A DNA stretch of 64,000 nt from Mycobacterium sp. 155 (GTDB lineage Bacteria > Actinomycetota > Actinomycetes > Mycobacteriales > Mycobacteriaceae): assembly GCF_000373905.1 (NCBI RefSeq), contig NZ_KB892705.1, forward strand, positions 4,104,478 to 4,168,477, read 5' to 3'. Position 1 is the first letter of the stretch; every line of letters starts with the position of its first letter. Below are positions 61,080 through 64,000 of the stretch, one piece after another. A program made the translations under genes and the position numbers. Under the pieces are notes generated by a model. That model worked only from the letters and a program-made list of their open reading frames with translations. It did not search any database and had not been told where the DNA came from.

Positions 61080-61442
61080 GTGTCGGATTCAGGGGCTGTC
61101 ACGCGCAAGACGACTACGGCCACGCCCAACCCTGCTCACAGTTTGGCACACGGAGCCGAAGCCGAGGCTCGGATTGCATGGGTGTCGCAGGCGCGTTGCA
61201 GGCAGGCTGATCCTGACGAACTGTTCGTCCGTGGCGCGGCTCAGCGCAAAGCCGCGGTGATCTGCCGGCACTGCCCGGTGATCCTCGAGTGCGGGGCCGA
61301 CGCGCTGGACAACCGGGTCGAGTTCGGGGTTTGGGGCGGTATGACCGAGCGGCAGCGCCGTGCCCTGCTCAAGCAGCACCCCGAAGTAGTTTCCTGGGCC
61401 GACTTCTTCGCCGCCCAGCGCAAACATCGCAGCGCCGTTTAG
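61080..61442 (+). CDS. whiB4: WhiB-family Fe-S transcriptional regulator (WhiB4)
   Basis: 120 residues. Four Cys ligands of the 4Fe-4S cluster in WhiB spacing: ARCRQADPDELF then VICRHCPVILEC (C..CxxCxxxxxC), followed by the GVWGGMTERQRRAL turn and a basic tail. It is divergent from ponA2, with a 296-bp gap, as in M. tuberculosis. GTG start at 61080. WhiB4 responds to oxidative stress in M. tuberculosis (recalled). Confidence 0.95.
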   Translation: MSDSGAVTRKTTTATPNPAHSLAHGAEAEARIAWVSQARCRQADPDELFVRGAAQRKAAVICRHCPVILECGADALDNRVEFGVWGGMTERQRRALLKQHPEVVSWADFFAAQRKHRSAV

Positions 61443-61451
61443 CGCATCCCT

Positions 61452-62582
61452 CTAAGCGGGCTCTGCGACGCCGGTGATCTGATCGGCGATCGCCCGCAAT
61501 GCTTCCAGATCCGACACGTCGAACGGCAGTGACGGCACCCCGACGATGGCGACGTGCGGATTCGCTCCGGTGAATCGGGACAACAGTCGCACTTCACGTT
61601 TCGCGGTATGGGCCCGGTCGGCGTGGATGCGCAGCACCGCGGCAGTCAACGATTCAGGATCGTCTGCCGCCAAATCCTCGGCAGCCTCTTCGGCCTTGTC
61701 GGCGTGCAGATCACACAGTGTGGGGTGGGTCCGGTTGAGAATCAATCCCGCCAGCGGCATGTTCTCCCCGGCGAGGCGGTCGACGAAGAAGGATGCCTCG
61801 CGCAGGGCATCGGGTTCCGCGGCCGACACCACGACGAACTGGGTGCCTCGGCGTTTGAGCAATTCGTAGGTACGGTCCGCCTTTTCGCGAAACCCACCGA
61901 AGGTGGCATCCAGGGATTGGACGAAACTTGCTGCGTCGGAAAGCATCTGAGAACCCAGCACGGTCGACAAGGCCTTCATGGCCACGCCCATCGCGCCGGT
62001 GACCAGCCGGCCGATACCGCGCCCGGGGGCCAGCAGCATCCGCCAAAGCCGGCTGTCCATAAAGCTGCCAAGGCGTTTCGGTGCGTCGAGGAAGTCCAGC
62101 GCATTGCGCGACGGCGGGGTATCGACGACGACGAGATCCCACTTGTCCTCGGCCAGCAGCTGACCGAGCTTCTCCATGGCCATGTACTCCTGCGTGCCGG
62201 CCAACGACGTCGCCACGGTTTGGTAGAACTGGTTCTCCAGAATGGAATCCGCACGGCCCGGCCCCGAGTACTGGATCACCATCTCGTCGAACGTGCGACG
62301 CATGTCGAGCATCATCGCGTGCAGTTCGCCGGTGACCTCGGGGGCCAGCGGGACCCGTTGCGGCATGTTGCCGAGGTCTTTGATGCCCAGTGCCTGCGCC
62401 AGTCGTTTGGCCGGATCGATGGTGAGCACCACGACGGTTCGGCCGTACTCGGCGGCACGCAGCGCCATTGCGGCAGCGGTTGTGGTCTTACCGACACCGC
62501 CTGCGCCGCAACACACTACGACGCGATTGGACGTGTCAGCCAGGATGGCGCTCATGTCGAGGGCAACTGGTTTGGTGCTCAT
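61452..62582 (-). CDS. ArsA/Get3-like ATPase, subunit B (Rv3680-like)
   Basis: 376 residues. Deviant Walker [21 protein letters not shown], switch [17 protein letters not shown], and [18 protein letters not shown]. It pairs with the next upstream protein as a two-chain ATPase of the ArsA/Get3 family, which in M. tuberculosis (Rv3679-Rv3680) has been linked to glycerol-dependent tolerance (recalled). ATG at 62582 is 2 bp after the upstream stop. Confidence 0.92.
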   Translation of the reverse strand: MSTKPVALDMSAILADTSNRVVVCCGAGGVGKTTTAAAMALRAAEYGRTVVVLTIDPAKRLAQALGIKDLGNMPQRVPLAPEVTGELHAMMLDMRRTFDEMVIQYSGPGRADSILENQFYQTVATSLAGTQEYMAMEKLGQLLAEDKWDLVVVDTPPSRNALDFLDAPKRLGSFMDSRLWRMLLAPGRGIGRLVTGAMGVAMKALSTVLGSQMLSDAASFVQSLDATFGGFREKADRTYELLKRRGTQFVVVSAAEPDALREASFFVDRLAGENMPLAGLILNRTHPTLCDLHADKAEEAAEDLAADDPESLTAAVLRIHADRAHTAKREVRLLSRFTGANPHVAIVGVPSLPFDVSDLEALRAIADQITGVAEPA

Positions 62583-62584
62583 GG

Positions 62585-63616
62585 TTATCGGACCCCCTGT
62601 TGGGCAAGTGCTTCGGCAAGCTCGTAGAGGCTGCCCAGGTCGATGCCGTCGGACAGCGCGGGCAGCTCGAGACGCGGAACGTCGAGCGCGTCGAGTTGCT
62701 CGGCGCTCTCCGCGCGGGCCGCGAGCCGCGTGGCATGCTGGATGGTCTCGGTGAGCAGACCGGCGAAATCGCTGTCGGACAACGTGATTCCAACCTTCGC
62801 CAGGCCCGCCCGCACCGCGTCGGCGTCGACGTCACCCTCGGCGGCCTTGGTCAGATCCTCGGGGGACAGGTAGGCGGGGATGGTGCGGTTGACGATGACG
62901 CTGCCGATTGGCAAGCCCAACTCGTCGAGCTCGTCGATGGCCTCGAGCGTTTCCTGAATGGGTAGTGCCTCCAACAAGGTCACCAGATGGATTGCGGTCT
63001 GTTCGGAGTGCAGCAGCTTGACCACACCGTCGGCCTGCGAGTGCACCGGGCCGCCCTTGGCCAGATCGGAGACGGCCTTGGTGACGTCGAGGAATCGCGA
63101 AATACGGCCGGTGGGAGGAGAATCCACGACGACCGCGTCGTAGGCGATGCGCTTGGCCTTCTGGCTCTTGTCGGTCCGCGTCACAATCTCTTTGATCTTG
63201 CCGGTGAGCAGCACGTCGCGCAGGCCGGGCGCGATGGTGGTGGCGAACTCGATGGCACCGATGCGGCGCATCGCCCGGCCGGCCAGGCCGAGGTTGTAGA
63301 ACATGTCGAGGTACTCCAGGAACGCGGCCTCGATATCGATCGCGAGTGCGTTGACCTGGCCACCGCCGTCGGCGGTGGCGATCTTGACCTCCTCGTACGG
63401 CAGTGGCGGTACGTCGAACAGCTGCGCGATGCCCTGGCGTTCCTCGACCTCCACTAGCAGCACTCGGCGCCCACCGGCCGCCAGGGCCAAGGCCAGAGCC
63501 GCAGCGATGGTGGATTTGCCGGTACCGCCCTTGCCTGACACGAAATGCAAACGGGCCTTGGTCAGCCGCGACGGCCAGCCGACATGCTTGGCCGCGCTTT
63601 CTGTGGTTGCCACCAA
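62585..63616 (-). CDS. ArsA/Get3-like ATPase, subunit A (Rv3679-like)
   Basis: 343 residues. Walker [21 protein letters not shown], and [20 protein letters not shown] as the switch region. It is the first gene of the pair on the minus strand. Together with subunit B it probably forms an asymmetric dimer that handles membrane-protein or metabolite targets. It is divergent from the DUF4177 gene, with repeats in the gap. Confidence 0.92.
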   Translation of the reverse strand: MVATTESAAKHVGWPSRLTKARLHFVSGKGGTGKSTIAAALALALAAGGRRVLLVEVEERQGIAQLFDVPPLPYEEVKIATADGGGQVNALAIDIEAAFLEYLDMFYNLGLAGRAMRRIGAIEFATTIAPGLRDVLLTGKIKEIVTRTDKSQKAKRIAYDAVVVDSPPTGRISRFLDVTKAVSDLAKGGPVHSQADGVVKLLHSEQTAIHLVTLLEALPIQETLEAIDELDELGLPIGSVIVNRTIPAYLSPEDLTKAAEGDVDADAVRAGLAKVGITLSDSDFAGLLTETIQHATRLAARAESAEQLDALDVPRLELPALSDGIDLGSLYELAEALAQQGVR

Positions 63617-63639
63617 TGCATGCTAACTGGGTTATTTTG

Positions 63640-63760
63640 CTGCACCTCGCGTGCGCAGTTATTCGTGCGCGGTTGTTCGGTGCTCCTCACGTGCGCCGTT
63701 GTTATTGGTGCTCCTCACGTGGGCAGGTGTTGATGGTGCTCCTCGCGTGCGCAAGCTGAA
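63640..63760. repeat. Imperfect tandem repeats in the divergent intergenic region
   Basis: Four imperfect units of about 30 bp with the core GGTGCTCCTCACGTGCGC (variants with CGCGTG and CACGTGGG) lie between the ATPase gene and the DUF4177 gene. They contain CACGTG palindromes. Confidence 0.7.
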
Positions 63761-63784
63761 GGGCGCGCCCGATAAGCTCAGGCC

Positions 63785-63946
63785 ATGAGCGAACCAACCC
63801 GGTGGGAGTACGCAACCGTGCCGTTGCTGACGCACGCCACAAAACAGATTCTCGACCAGTGGGGCCACGACGGCTGGGAGCTGGTTTCAGTGTTGCCCGG
63901 TCCGACCGGTGAACAGCACGTCGCCTACTTGAAGAGGCCTAAGTGA
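63785..63946 (+). CDS. DUF4177 small protein
   Basis: 53 residues. WEYATVPLLTHATKQILDQW followed by GHDGWELVSVLPG matches the DUF4177 pattern (WEY... LNxxGxxGWELV). Its stop overlaps the next start (GTGA). Conserved at this position in mycobacteria (Rv3678A, recalled); function unknown. Confidence 0.88.
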   Translation: MSEPTRWEYATVPLLTHATKQILDQWGHDGWELVSVLPGPTGEQHVAYLKRPK

Positions 63947-64000
63947 GTGCTTCCGGCGGGCAGCGCAGCGACCGGGGGACCTGGTCGGAGCGGCTGGCCG
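63943..64000 (+). CDS. Start of next gene (RidA-family expected), cut by window end
   Basis: GTG at 63943 overlaps the DUF4177 stop and opens MSASGGQRSDRGTWSERLA to the window end. By synteny with M. tuberculosis Rv3678c it should be a RidA/YjgF-like protein, but the visible 19 residues do not prove it. Confidence 0.55.
   Translation, partial: MSASGGQRSDRGTWSERLA

Overview
The window is high-GC actinobacterial DNA, almost certainly from a rapidly growing Mycobacterium/Mycolicibacterium. The two ends carry a typical mycobacterial chromosome backbone: glpK at the left, and on the right RDD / SpoIIM-like / DUF58 / MoxR / DUF4350 / DUF4129 / YqeY, then Cds1-type cysteine synthase, metallophosphoesterase, ponA2, whiB4 and the paired ArsA/Get3-like ATPases. 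This matches, from memory, the M. tuberculosis Rv3696c to Rv3678 block read in reverse. In M. tuberculosis glpK sits next to the RDD gene; here about 44 kb of extra DNA lies between them.

Layout. 1-7.6 kb: glpK 3' end, aldo-keto reductase, two PadR regulators, carotenoid oxygenase, a cation/proton antiporter, and an orphan molybdate-binding protein beside a broken regulator remnant. 8-16 kb: a methylamine-to-formaldehyde module, namely a GmaS/GlnT-type glutamine synthetase, three glutamate-synthase-domain proteins (MgsA/B/C-like), an XRE-cupin regulator and an FAD amine oxidase. 16-17.3 kb: a graveyard of gene fragments (integrase, SDR, WYL regulator). 17.6-21.8 kb: a dimethylamine monooxygenase operon (cupin, DmmA-family subunit, flavin/2Fe-2S reductase, DUF3445 haem oxidative N-demethylase) followed by a small ORF and a HAD phosphatase. 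22.8-28.3 kb: an APC permease and a separate six-gene operon built around a second APC permease and several very small membrane proteins. 28.3-41.8 kb: a complete ribulose monophosphate (RuMP) cycle, with fba, rpiB, rpe, tal, tkt, hps, phi (two copies) and pfkA, plus a LuxR-type regulator, a GntR regulator coupled to a soluble Cache-like sensor, and two tandem cupins. 42-45 kb: Gfo/Idh oxidoreductase, 14-TM drug exporter and TetR. 45.3-64 kb: conserved chromosome, with a secreted repeat protein and a decayed phage integrase next to tRNA-Pro.

How the genes work together (inference from families). Dimethylamine is oxidatively demethylated to methylamine and formaldehyde by the Dmm complex. Methylamine is ligated to glutamate by GmaS, rearranged to N-methylglutamate by MgsABC, and oxidised back to glutamate with release of a C1 unit, probably by the single-subunit FAD enzyme. 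Formaldehyde is fixed by Hps/Phi into fructose 6-phosphate; Pfk and Fba split it into trioses, and Tkt/Tal/Rpe/RpiB regenerate ribulose 5-phosphate. The window therefore looks like a self-contained methylated-amine methylotrophy island. A 590-bp identical repeat containing phi, and a duplicated ~74-bp promoter region in front of tkt and phi, show recent assembly and shared control.
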